Assembly (NCBI GenBank): GCA_902783235.1
Contig: CACZQG010000371.1
Span: forward strand, 1 to 8,310
From: an uncultured Ruminococcus sp.
GTDB lineage: Bacteria; Bacillota; Clostridia; Oscillospirales; Ruminococcaceae
Reading direction: 5' to 3'
DNA: 8,310 nucleotides
The notes under the pieces: model-generated
Databases searched by the model: none
Told to the model about the DNA's origin: nothing
The model's input: the letters and a program-made list of their open reading frames with translations, nothing else
In this document: positions 1 to 6,275 of the stretch, piece after piece
Position numbering within the stretch: position 1 is the first letter of the stretch
Layout: every line of letters starts with the position of its first letter
Made by a program: the position numbers and the translations under genes

Positions 1-359
1 GGTCTTTCAGGATGGAAGAGCCAAAAACGTTCATGCCATTTATCAAGATAATCCGTTACTGCATTTTCGGGAAATCTCTTGTTTTCCCACCATGCTCTCC
101 AGCGTTCAAGTGCTTCATCTTCATCATCTTCAAGAGGTTCTTCATCCCCGTTTTCATCATATCTTGATATCACTGTATGCAAAACAGCAAGTATCAATCT
201 CATTACAGCTACGTCCTGAGTAGGCAACTCTCCGCTTAATGCCTTATATTCATGTGCATGGATAATAGCATCTTTAAGCGAAACTTCCATCACATTACAT
301 TCGTTATCCATTACTTTAATCCATGGTTCGTCAATAAGATTAAACTCAATATCACTCAT
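1..359 (-). CDS. casA: Type I-E Cascade large subunit Cse1/CasA (Cas8e), N-terminal part
   Basis: Partial gene: it starts at 359 and leaves the window at position 1, giving about 119 residues. The N-terminus contains FNLIDEPWIKV, the characteristic opening of Cse1 proteins, and further on FWLFHPER, matching the FYLxHPE(R/H)PF region of the family. Cse1 is the large subunit of the I-E Cascade complex; it recognises the PAM, helps open the target DNA and recruits Cas3. A very acidic stretch (residues about 57-69, DENGDEEPLEDDEDEA) looks like a lineage-specific loop. The start at 359 lies 10 bases after AAGGAG (373-378 region); an in-frame ATG at 365 lies only about 4 bases after it, so 359 or 365 may be used. 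The start overlaps the original end of the cas3 frame (352) by 8 bases, typical translational coupling in a cas operon. Identity is from recalled family motifs, not a search. Confidence 0.9.
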   Translation of the reverse strand, partial: MSDIEFNLIDEPWIKVMDNECNVMEVSLKDAIIHAHEYKALSGELPTQDVAVMRLILAVLHTVISRYDENGDEEPLEDDEDEALERWRAWWENKRFPENAVTDYLDKWHERFWLFHPER

Positions 360-543
360 TTTCATCACACTCCTTTTTACAAGCCAATCCTTTTTCATAG
401 CTGTATTTCAAGCGATATCCAAGTAATTCTGCTTCCATATTTTCATCAAGGAACAGCACCAGTTTCCCCCTTAGCCAAGGCGAATCCTGCCATTGTTTTA
501 TATATGCCTTGCATTTTTGCTCCAACGCTTTTATTGTCTTTTC
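352..543 (-). pseudogene. cas3: Detached C-terminal segment of cas3 after an in-frame TAA
   Basis: Reading on in the cas3 frame past the TAA at 546-544 gives 63 uninterrupted codons, then TGA at 354-352. The translation includes SPWLRGKLVLFLDEN and ELLGYRLKY, which look like the conserved C-terminal end of I-E Cas3 proteins (a PWLxGxLxLLLDE...L.GY.L.Y pattern). The segment has no start codon and ribosome binding site of its own. With it, Cas3 would be 891 codons long, the usual size for the family, and would overlap the casA start by 8 bases. Without it, a 184-base gap separates cas3 from casA, unusual inside a cas operon. The single change TAA from TTA (Leu) or another one-step codon would restore the frame. 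Confidence 0.85.
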
Positions 544-3027
544 TTAATTCCATTTCCGAGAAAACAAACTGGGGAGCCTTAATCGCTGTTCAGCTATACG
601 CTTATATTCATCCTCTGTAGGAGCCGGCGAAAGCTCGGTAGAATCGAGAAAAGAGATGATGCCATCAGAACATCTTTTCATAACAAGAACTTCAATTGAG
701 GAAATACCATCTCTTACCGAAGCCTCAGCTATGCTGTCGGTAGAATCCATACTTCTATCAAGAAAGCCATGGATATCTTTACATTTTGCTTTTTTCAGCA
801 GAAATGATCCTGCTCGGCTTTCAGCTTGCTTTATCTCTCTTTTATACTTCTCATATTCCTCACTGTCGTCAAAGGAATTATATACCTTCTGAACCAACGG
901 CGAAATATCATCAGGAAGGGTTAAAGTTTCGGGTAAAAAGTCAAGAGTTTCTTTTAAGAGCCATTCGCCATAGATACGCTTTGAACCTGAATCTTGCTTT
1001 TCATATTCATCGGTGATGACATAACAAATTGGCTCTTTCACACCATCCGAACGATAATCTCTTTCATGTCTGTGAAGTCTGCCTACCCTCTGCAAAAAAA
1101 GATCCATAGGACATATATCGGTGAATAATATATCAAAATCAATATCCAGTGATTGCTCAAGCACCTGCGTACCTATGACAATCAGACTTTTTCTTGTATC
1201 TGCATTACTGTGTTTACCGATTCTCTCAAGAAGCTCTGTTTCCTTCTTATTTCTGTCAGACATAACATACTGCGCATGATATAGAAGAACATTATCCGTT
1301 ATCTTACTGCTTACGATATCTGAAATATTTTGTGCTCGAGCAACCGTGTTCACTATTATGCCGACACAAGCACCTACTTGTACTGCATTATTGATTAATG
1401 AAAACAGATCATCATTACAGCATTTTTGTATTTTCACTGTTCTGTGTGTTCCGTGATACACAAGAGATTCCTGCTTTATATCATTTCCGTCAGACCACGT
1501 CAGCAGAGGATAAGAGGTATTCTCTTCAAATGTACTGTCAGAAGAAGTTGCCTGTAAATACGCACGAACAAGAGACATTCTGCGTTTTGAAGGCAGCGTT
1601 GCCGAAAGCAGGATCACCGGGGTATGATAAGCTCCCAACCATTGCAGTGCTCTTTCAAGGTATTTATTCATATATGCATCATAAGCATGTACTTCATCTA
1701 TCACAACCACTTTTTCACTAAGTCCAAGATGAAGCAGCATAACATGGCGACGCTTCAAGGCTAACATTAACATCTGATCAACTGTTGCAACTACGAAATC
1801 TGCAAGACACGCCTTTTTATTATCACAAAACCATGAATGGATAATAAGTCCACTATCTGATTCATCTTCAGGAATACCACGCTGGATTTTCTGAAATGTT
1901 TCATTCAGTACAGCACTTCCATGCTTCAACTGAATCGAATGATAAAACTCATCTGATTGCTTTTCAGCCCAATCCATAATTCTTGGAAATAGTCCGTTTG
2001 CAGTTGCCTGAGTAGGAAGTCCAAAGAACAAGCCTTTCTTTTTCGCTTTTGCTGCAAGTAATTCGGCAGCTGCCAATGCCGCCTCTGTTTTTCCTATTCC
2101 CATTGGTGCTTCAAGAATGAATATACCCGGTTCAACGGTTTTTGCAACTATATCGATCATATCTTTCTGAGTTTCTCTCGGAAAGAATCCAAAGCTTTCT
2201 TTAAAATCATCTTCACTGAAATAGTTTTTTCTTGAAGTCCACTTTTCAGGGAATTCAATATTTCCCCATGCTTTTTCTATACGATGAGGATAGAAGTCTT
2301 TATCGCCTGTATCATCTATACTTATCAATGGGAAATAATCGGTATTACTCGCTATCCAGTCCGATGTTATTATAAGTCCGCTGAGTAAAAGCTGAGCCTT
2401 AGCCGATAACTGAGGGAACTCATCCTTAGATGAGATGCCCGATACATTCATTGCTGTGTCCATTATGCTTTCCCATATTTTTTCAAGCACAGCTCTGTTT
2501 TTTCCATCTAACCCGTAAAAGCCATCATATTCAATAATGTCTTTTTTATCCATGGATAAATCCCGATCACCAAGCTCACTTAGTTCCGTTGGCACACCAT
2601 GATGCGCTCCGACTACAGCAGCAATACCTTTAGGATATTTATAGTATCTAAGAATCGCTTCTCCTGCCAAATCATGAGAAAAATGATGCTTTATAATTAC
2701 CTCCAGAGCCAACCCTCTATGTTCAAGTATACTCCTTCGTTCCGGTACATTATGAGATATATTATTTTGAAACGCAGTTGTTGCCTTACCAATATCATGT
2801 ACGTATGCAAGAAAAATTGCGGTTCTATATAGCTCTTGGGTTGTCAGACCACAGGCTGCTGCAAAGGATTCCGAAACAAACTCATTCAATAGTTTTTTCA
2901 TAACACCTGCTGTATCTTCAAGATGCATCCAAAGTGGCAACCACTCATTATAGTTTTGCCCTGATTTAGCTATTAGTATCTTATATATGTTGCTCACCCC
3001 TAAAAAACAAAAAGTCGAATTGAACAC
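544..3027 (-). CDS. cas3: CRISPR-associated nuclease-helicase Cas3 (type I-E), C-terminus cut by TAA
   Basis: Cas3 is recruited by Cascade to an R-loop, nicks the displaced strand with its HD nuclease and degrades DNA while unwinding it. HD domain: H35-x-x-D38, H77-D78-I-G-K, H103, H142-H143 and the DWIASN motif at about 223-228. Helicase: FPRETQ (282-287), Walker A APMGIGKT (307-314), DEVH box (444-447), SAT motif (475-477), GTQVLEQSLDID (619-630) and motif VI QRVGRLHRH (646-654). All catalytic residues I can place are present, so both core activities look intact. The frame stops at 827 residues, short of the roughly 890 usual for I-E, and the missing C-terminal part follows in frame (352-543). 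The ATG at 3027 would be only about 5 bases from the predicted transcription start; a GTG at 2997 (residue 11) is an alternative, though neither has a good ribosome binding site. First gene of the leftward cas operon. Confidence 0.95.
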   Translation of the reverse strand: MFNSTFCFLGVSNIYKILIAKSGQNYNEWLPLWMHLEDTAGVMKKLLNEFVSESFAAACGLTTQELYRTAIFLAYVHDIGKATTAFQNNISHNVPERRSILEHRGLALEVIIKHHFSHDLAGEAILRYYKYPKGIAAVVGAHHGVPTELSELGDRDLSMDKKDIIEYDGFYGLDGKNRAVLEKIWESIMDTAMNVSGISSKDEFPQLSAKAQLLLSGLIITSDWIASNTDYFPLISIDDTGDKDFYPHRIEKAWGNIEFPEKWTSRKNYFSEDDFKESFGFFPRETQKDMIDIVAKTVEPGIFILEAPMGIGKTEAALAAAELLAAKAKKKGLFFGLPTQATANGLFPRIMDWAEKQSDEFYHSIQLKHGSAVLNETFQKIQRGIPEDESDSGLIIHSWFCDNKKACLADFVVATVDQMLMLALKRRHVMLLHLGLSEKVVVIDEVHAYDAYMNKYLERALQWLGAYHTPVILLSATLPSKRRMSLVRAYLQATSSDSTFEENTSYPLLTWSDGNDIKQESLVYHGTHRTVKIQKCCNDDLFSLINNAVQVGACVGIIVNTVARAQNISDIVSSKITDNVLLYHAQYVMSDRNKKETELLERIGKHSNADTRKSLIVIGTQVLEQSLDIDFDILFTDICPMDLFLQRVGRLHRHERDYRSDGVKEPICYVITDEYEKQDSGSKRIYGEWLLKETLDFLPETLTLPDDISPLVQKVYNSFDDSEEYEKYKREIKQAESRAGSFLLKKAKCKDIHGFLDRSMDSTDSIAEASVRDGISSIEVLVMKRCSDGIISFLDSTELSPAPTEDEYKRIAEQRLRLPSLFSRKWN

Positions 3028-3038
3028 ATTTCACATAT

Positions 3039-3067
3039 ATTATAGCACATATCTGCAAATATTTCAA
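3039..3067 (-). promoter_or_regulatory. Sigma-A promoter of the cas operon
   Basis: Leftward TTGAAA (3067-3062), 17-base spacer, TATAAT (3044-3039). Predicted start of transcription is about 3032, so the ATG at 3027 would be almost leaderless, while a GTG start at 2997 would leave a leader of about 35 bases. Confidence 0.75.
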
Positions 3068-3265
3068 TACCTTATATAGTTTTAATGGAAAATTGTATTC
3101 TCAAATAGCTCAAATAAGCAGCACATTCTTTTCCAACACCGTTGTATAATTTCAACCGTTCATGATTCGTATATAAAATGCAGAGAGACTTTAGCTTTGT
3201 TCGCTTTAACACCTGTTTTATGAATCTATCAACTACTAAGTATATATCAATAAAATTTCCAAAAA

Positions 3266-3361
3266 AAATGCCGTAAATGCCGACGTAACCGTCCCAAAGC
3301 CAGTAGCTATGTGTTTTGTGAGCAGACGGCATTTATATTTGCCGACGGTAATGCCGACGTA
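3266..3361. repeat. GCCGAC-type palindromic repeat block upstream of cas3
   Basis: Inverted repeat AAATGCCGT (3266-3274) / ACGGCATTT (3326-3334), plus an exact 11-base direct repeat ATGCCGACGTA at 3277-3287 and 3351-3361, and a related GCCGACGGTA at 3341-3350. Read leftward, the right-hand arm is followed by a run of T (3268-3261), so it could act as a weak terminator for transcription entering the cas operon, but the 51-base loop makes this uncertain. The same GCCGAC motif recurs at 6357-6425. The stretch 3068-3265 between the promoter and this block shows nothing I can name. Confidence 0.55.
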
Positions 3362-3369
3362 TATGTATA

Positions 3370-3666
3370 GTGGTATCAGGACGGTAAATTAATCCGTCCA
3401 AATATCGTCACTCGCAAATCCATGCTCTGCTTCAATCGGACGATATGGACGGACGATAAATTTGAAAAACTTTATTATGTATACCATATCCTATGACGAC
3501 GTATCTCTTTCTCCTTTTTTTAATTATTATTATTTTATAAAAAAATATCGTCTTCTGTCGGGAATTCTCACAAACAACGCTGTTACTATAGTTTTGCGGT
3601 CGGACGATAAATTTTTATTACCGTCCGAATATCGTCTGCTCTCATATGATTATACTATCACATTAT
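3370..3666. repeat. Hairpin-rich noncoding repeat, copy A
   Basis: About 297 bases that align nearly end to end with 4891-5190 in the same orientation. Internal structure: GGACGG (3379-3384) / CCGTCC (3394-3399); CGGACGATA (3437-3445) followed by GGACGATAAAT (3451-3461), matched in inverse by TATCGTC (3546-3552); and CGGACGATAA (3601-3610) / CCGTCCG (3621-3627) with TATCGTC (3630-3636). The centre is pyrimidine- and AT-rich. Open frames crossing it have no ribosome binding site. Its right end supplies the stop codon of the neighbouring SLOG-like gene. A MITE-like or REP-like element is the simplest reading. Confidence 0.75.
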
Positions 3667-4047
3667 AATGGTTCTATCCGCCATATCTATCATATAACTA
3701 TCAGCCATATCATAGCAATCCTCAGTATGATGATTCGATATTATCTTCACCGTATCAGCTTTCTCATGAGCAGTATAGAATCTATCTCGATATTCCTCCG
3801 CCCATTCTGTAGTCTGTTCCTCATAAGGCATAGCGATATGGAGCTTTATATCATTATACATCTTCAAAGCGATCACTATCTCTGCACTCCACAATGGTAT
3901 TCCATATTCACAGTTCACCCAGAACTCATCATATCCTGAACAGTATAGCTCCCATATCATCGAACGAAGACGAGTCTTAACAGCTATACACTCAGGCTCA
4001 TTATCGTTCTTATACTTATTATCCCTTGATATGATACAGCAAATCAT
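3658..4047 (-). CDS. Shortened SLOG/DUF1273 (YpsA-like) protein
   Basis: 129 residues. AKTRL-type opening, then GYDEFWVNCEYGIPLWSAE (about residues 38-57), LHIAMPYEEQTTEWAEEYRDRF and HEKADTVK, which resemble the DUF1273/YpsA group of SLOG-fold proteins, where the order is GVxxFxxGxAxGxDxxAAE, Lhxxx-PYxxQ, and RxxxxxAD. The glycine-rich nucleotide-binding features are weak here: the usual N-terminal GHRP motif is absent, and the frame ends at ADRTIIM where family members continue into a GGTxxTV segment. Full-length relatives are about 180 residues, so this looks truncated; the stop lies inside the end of repeat copy A. A good ribosome binding site (GAGGAG, 8 bases before the ATG) supports the start. 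Divergent from the XRE gene, sharing its operators. SLOG proteins bind nucleotide-derived ligands; no specific function can be given. Confidence 0.6.
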   Translation of the reverse strand: MICCIISRDNKYKNDNEPECIAVKTRLRSMIWELYCSGYDEFWVNCEYGIPLWSAEIVIALKMYNDIKLHIAMPYEEQTTEWAEEYRDRFYTAHEKADTVKIISNHHTEDCYDMADSYMIDMADRTIIM

Positions 4048-4065
4048 ATGATATACTCCTCTCTA

Positions 4066-4081
4066 AGACTATATATAGTCT
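4066..4081. promoter_or_regulatory. Operator 1, 16-base perfect palindrome
   Basis: AGACTATATATAGTCT, with the core CTATATATAG shared by two further sites at 4111-4126 and 4168-4182. It lies just downstream of the predicted start of the leftward SLOG-like transcript. Likely binding site of the adjacent XRE protein (inferred). Confidence 0.7.
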
Positions 4082-4087
4082 AAATCA

Positions 4088-4116
4088 ATTATATCACATA
4101 TCCTTTAGAAAGTCTA
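4088..4116 (-). promoter_or_regulatory. Promoter of the SLOG-like gene
   Basis: Leftward TAGACT (4116-4111, 4 of 6 match to TTGACA), 17-base spacer, TATAAT (4093-4088). Operator 2 covers the -35 box and operator 1 follows the start site, so repressor binding would block this promoter. Confidence 0.6.
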
Positions 4117-4126
4117 TATATAGACT
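4111..4126. promoter_or_regulatory. Operator 2, 16-base perfect palindrome
   Basis: AGTCTATATATAGACT. Same CTATATATAG core as operator 1, with the outer bases inverted. It overlaps the -35 box of the leftward promoter and lies shortly upstream of the possible rightward -35 at 4137. Confidence 0.7.
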
Positions 4127-4136
4127 ACATTCGCAC

Positions 4137-4165
4137 TTGAAATATCCTATACTTATAAGTGTAAA
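4137..4165 (+). promoter_or_regulatory. Possible promoter of the XRE gene
   Basis: TTGAAA (4137-4142), 17-base spacer, TGTAAA (4160-4165). The -10 box is poor. TATACT at 4148-4153 is an alternative -10 but lacks a good -35. Transcription would start near operator 3. Confidence 0.4.
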
Positions 4166-4167
4166 TC

Positions 4168-4182
4168 AGACTATATATAGGC
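4168..4182. promoter_or_regulatory. Operator 3, half-degenerate copy
   Basis: AGACTATATATAGGC: left half and core identical to operator 1, right half diverged. It sits at the predicted transcription start of the XRE gene and directly abuts its ribosome binding site (GGAGG, 4183-4187), fitting negative autoregulation. Confidence 0.6.
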
Positions 4183-4192
4183 GGAGGATGTT

Positions 4193-4435
4193 ATGACAAC
4201 GAGAGAAGCTGTTGTACAGAGGATTATAGAGCTATGCGACGAGAGAGGTATCACTATCAACGCTATCGCAAACATTTCAGCGATACCACCCTCAACTATC
4301 AAGAATATCATCTACGGTGTAAGTAAGAATCCAGGCGTAGTTACTATCAAGATGATATGTGACGGATTTGATATATCTCTTGCAGAGTTCTTTGATTCGG
4401 AATTATTTAATGAGTTGGAACAGGAGATACAGTAG
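4193..4435 (+). CDS. XRE-family (Cro/C1-type) transcriptional regulator
   Basis: 80 residues, almost entirely one helix-turn-helix domain: helix 2 at about 21-29 (TINAIANIS), recognition helix at about 33-40 (PSTIKNII), then GVSKNPGVVTIKMICDGF, the usual end of an HTH_3 domain. LAEFF near residues 63-67 is also typical of this family. It has no ligand-binding or protease domain, so it is a minimal DNA-binding switch, expected to bind as a dimer. GGAGG 5 bases before the ATG fixes the start. It is divergent from the SLOG-like gene across an intergenic region with three CTATATATAG sites, which are its probable operators. Cytoplasmic repressor of its own gene and its divergent neighbour is the likely role (inferred from layout). 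Confidence 0.9.
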   Translation: MTTREAVVQRIIELCDERGITINAIANISAIPPSTIKNIIYGVSKNPGVVTIKMICDGFDISLAEFFDSELFNELEQEIQ

Positions 4436-4512
4436 TATCTATCCAATCCGTATGTAATCTCCTATCACAACATTGATCCTTTATAAGCTATGTAGTTCTT
4501 TTCCTTGAAGCA

Positions 4513-4541
4513 TTGCATTTTTGATACCTACTTGATAAAAT
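4513..4541 (+). promoter_or_regulatory. Promoter of the DUF6809-like gene
   Basis: TTGCAT (4513-4518), 17-base spacer, TAAAAT (4536-4541). Transcription would start near 4548, leaving a leader of about 40 bases. No CTATATATAG operator is present, so this gene is probably outside the XRE circuit. Confidence 0.5.
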
Positions 4542-4589
4542 AATAATGACCGCTACAGGCATATACATTATATATCGGAGGTATCAAAA

Positions 4590-4862
4590 ATGAGTACGAA
4601 TATACTGCATGACCTATATGACAGTGACCTATTCCAATCCTTACATATATCCAAAGATGATCCCGACTACAAGACAGCTATGCAAAAGCTTGTTGATGCT
4701 GAAACAGCCCTTAGAAGCACTTATCCCGAATGCATTACAGCCTTTGAAGAATATCAAAAAACTGAATACGACATGAACAGAATATCTGCTCGCATACATT
4801 TTTGTAAAGGATTCAGAGCCGGAGCACAGCTTGCCTTTGAAATGATGAATCCTATCGACTAA
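4590..4862 (+). CDS. DUF6809-like small protein of unknown function
   Basis: 90 residues, predicted mostly helical and soluble. The C-terminal part, RIHFCKGFRAGAQLAFEMMN (about 68-87), matches the F-x-x-GFRLGAxLxxEx ending that I associate with DUF6809, a family of short proteins common in Ruminococcus and relatives. The N-terminal MSTNILHDLYDSDL also fits that family's opening (I-L-x-x-LY-x-G/D). GGAGG, 8 bases before the ATG, supports the start. It has its own promoter and is followed directly by a short hairpin (4870-4887) without a T run and then repeat copy B. Family members are often seen near phage-like or regulator genes, but no function is established to my knowledge. The family name is recalled, not searched. 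Confidence 0.7.
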   Translation: MSTNILHDLYDSDLFQSLHISKDDPDYKTAMQKLVDAETALRSTYPECITAFEEYQKTEYDMNRISARIHFCKGFRAGAQLAFEMMNPID

Positions 4863-4890
4863 AAGCATACCACATTTACCACTGTGGCAT

Positions 4891-5190
4891 TAGCGGCATC
4901 AGGACGATAAATTATTACCGTCCGAATATCGTCACCCTGCAAATCCAATCCCTGCTTCAATCGGACGATATGGACGGACGGACGATAAATCTCAAAAACT
5001 TTTTCTTTATATCATATCCCATGACGACGTATCTCTTTTTCTCTCTTTTTATATTTTTATTATTTTATAAAAAATATCGTCTTCCGTCCGGAATTCCCAC
5101 AAATGACGCTGTTACTATAGTTCGCAGACGGACGATACATTTTCATTACCGTCCGATTATCGTCTTCCGTCCGAAAAATACTATCATTAT
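4891..5190. repeat. Hairpin-rich noncoding repeat, copy B
   Basis: Direct copy of 3370-3666, about 300 bases. Stems include GACGATA (4903-4909) / TATCGTC (4927-4933); GGACGGACGGACGATA (4972-4987) against TATCGTCTTCCGTCC (5075-5089); and CGGACGATA (5129-5137) against TATCGTC (5158-5164) and CCGTCCG (5167-5173). The long middle arm can fold into one large stem with a pyrimidine-rich loop. It is bracketed by near-identical 17-base sequences at 4884-4900 and 5229-5245. The 115-residue frame crossing it (4970-5317) has no ribosome binding site and reads straight through the palindromes, so I do not call it. Confidence 0.75.
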
Positions 5191-5278
5191 CAAATCTGTA
5201 TATCTATCCACTATCTCCACCTATCAGAGTGGCATTAGTGGTATCTCTGTATCAATCCTACTCTCTACCCATGACAGC

Positions 5279-5337
5279 AGTACAAATACCTTAAAAGGCT
5301 CTACAGCATTCTCGTAAAGCCGTAAGAAGTATTGCCA
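5279..5337. repeat. Degenerate repeat, similar to 6200-6257
   Basis: The two stretches share the ends AGTA...TAC and CTC-AAGCC-TAAGA-GTATTGC with short gaps. They look like relics of one element on either side of the nitroreductase gene. Similarity is moderate and judged by eye. Confidence 0.35.
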
Positions 5338-5343
5338 TCCTCC

Positions 5344-5372
5344 TTGATTTTTCATGATGGATAGTGTATAAT
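5344..5372 (+). promoter_or_regulatory. Promoter upstream of the nitroreductase gene
   Basis: TTGATT (5344-5349), 17-base spacer, TATAAT (5367-5372). Predicted start about 5379, giving a 5' leader of about 168 bases before the nitroreductase ATG. A second TATAAT at 5480-5485 lacks a -35 box. Confidence 0.6.
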
Positions 5373-5413
5373 GTTATATTGGATATAAAAAAGGAGCGAT
5401 ATGGCGATATAAT

Positions 5414-5506
5414 ATGAATTCAAAGGCTGGTATTATTGTTGCTGCCAATTGCTACACCAGCATTTTTATTGTCGTCATGTATAATATTGGTATGTGCAGA
5501 GCGTAG
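5414..5506 (+). CDS. Possible 30-residue leader or remnant ORF
   Basis: Encodes 30 residues with a hydrophobic run, AGIIVAANCYTSIFIVVMY (about 5-23), long enough to span a membrane. The good ribosome binding site (AAGGAG, 5391-5396) is placed for an ATG at 5401 that reads only Met-Ala-Ile before TAA (5410-5412); this ORF begins one base after that stop, so termination-reinitiation is conceivable. It may be a real small membrane peptide, an upstream ORF in the nitroreductase leader, or the broken start of a lost gene. I do not recognise it. Confidence 0.25.
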   Translation: MNSKAGIIVAANCYTSIFIVVMYNIGMCRA

Positions 5507-5546
5507 ATCTCTGTAAAATAAATCGGAATTTAATGAGGAAAACAAT

Positions 5547-6080
5547 ATGAACGTTTTAGAAGCAATCCATAACAGACATAGTTACAGGGGAAAATTTAAA
5601 GATATCTCAGTCCCTAAAGAGGATTTGATAAAGATAATGCAAGCTGGTCTTGATGCTCCATCCGGCTGCAATCAACAAACGACATCTTTGATCGCTATTG
5701 ATGACCCCAAAGTTCTTGCTGAAATACAAAAGGTTATTGATCCGCCTGTTGGAGAAACCGCTCCTGCAGCTATATGCGTTCTTACGCAGAGAATCAACGC
5801 ATATAGAAATAAATGCTTCGCTATACAGGATTATTCAGCTGCAATAGAGAATATGTTGCTATCTATCGTTGACTTAGGATATCAAAGCTGCTGGTATGAA
5901 GGGCACATTACTGATGATGACAGGATTTGTGATAAGATGGCTCAGATACTGAATGTGCCTGATTCCTATGAATTGGTATGTTATCTTCCAGTTGGAGTGG
6001 CCGAAAACAACCCTGTAGCTCCTAAAAAGAAATCATTTGAAGAAAGAGCATGGTTTAATTCTTTCCCTCAAAGTTTATAA
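5547..6080 (+). CDS. Nitroreductase-family flavoprotein
   Basis: 177 residues, the usual length for a compact nitroreductase. FMN-binding signature near the N-terminus, R10-H-S12-Y-R14; PSGCNQQ at 38-44 is the conserved P-S-x-x-N-x-Q region; QDYSAAIENMLLS (94-106) with LGYQSCWYEG (110-119) is the usual dimer and flavin-contact segment; PVG at 148-150 ends the core fold. Members use FMN and NAD(P)H to reduce nitro compounds, quinones or flavins, acting as cytoplasmic homodimers; the physiological substrate cannot be told from sequence. AGGA about 7 bases before the ATG supports the start. It stands alone: upstream is a long leader from the promoter at 5344, downstream is repeat-strewn DNA with no partner gene. 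Confidence 0.92.
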   Translation: MNVLEAIHNRHSYRGKFKDISVPKEDLIKIMQAGLDAPSGCNQQTTSLIAIDDPKVLAEIQKVIDPPVGETAPAAICVLTQRINAYRNKCFAIQDYSAAIENMLLSIVDLGYQSCWYEGHITDDDRICDKMAQILNVPDSYELVCYLPVGVAENNPVAPKKKSFEERAWFNSFPQSL

Positions 6081-6091
6081 CAAATTCTGAT

Positions 6092-6187
6092 TTACACATT
6101 CAGCGCATCCCTCATCATATGATAAGCCTCCAGCTGTGACAACAGTATAGAAGTATCTATAATAGAAACACCATTAGGTATTGCCAT
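6092..6187 (-). CDS. Doubtful 31-residue ORF
   Basis: ATG at 6187 to TAA at 6094-6092. The residues (SIIDTSILLSQLEAYHMMRD, about 8-27) read like a natural amphipathic helix, but there is no ribosome binding site and no promoter. The start lies in repeat-related sequence: GCAATAC occurs again at 6244-6252 and 5328-5336 on the same strand. It may be the surviving tail of a lost gene. Confidence 0.2.
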   Translation of the reverse strand: MAIPNGVSIIDTSILLSQLEAYHMMRDALNV

Positions 6188-6199
6188 TATCACACAACC

Positions 6200-6257
6200 A
6201 GTAGTACTCTAAAGAGCCTTGATACGTCCCTCAGAAGCCTAAGAGGTATTGCAAATC
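6200..6257. repeat. Degenerate repeat, similar to 5279-5337
   Basis: Partner of the relic at 5279-5337. Between 6081 and 6275 I see nothing else apart from the doubtful ORF at 6092-6187. Confidence 0.35.
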
Positions 6258-6275
6258 ACACGAAAGTACAAAAAT

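Noticed and set aside
3072..3332. Leftward 86-residue frame upstream of cas3
   Set aside because: Its start lies inside the GCCGAC palindromic block, it has no ribosome binding site, and the cas promoter cuts across its downstream end; the residues suggest no family.
3462..3668. Rightward frame sharing KKYR-L-SGI-TN-AVTIV with the frame at 4970-5317
   Set aside because: The shared peptide arises because both frames read the duplicated repeat. Neither has a ribosome binding site and both pass through hairpin stems.
3361..5190. Repeated GGACGATA units considered as a CRISPR array
   Set aside because: Unit spacing is irregular, the units are inverted as often as direct, and there are no uniform spacers.
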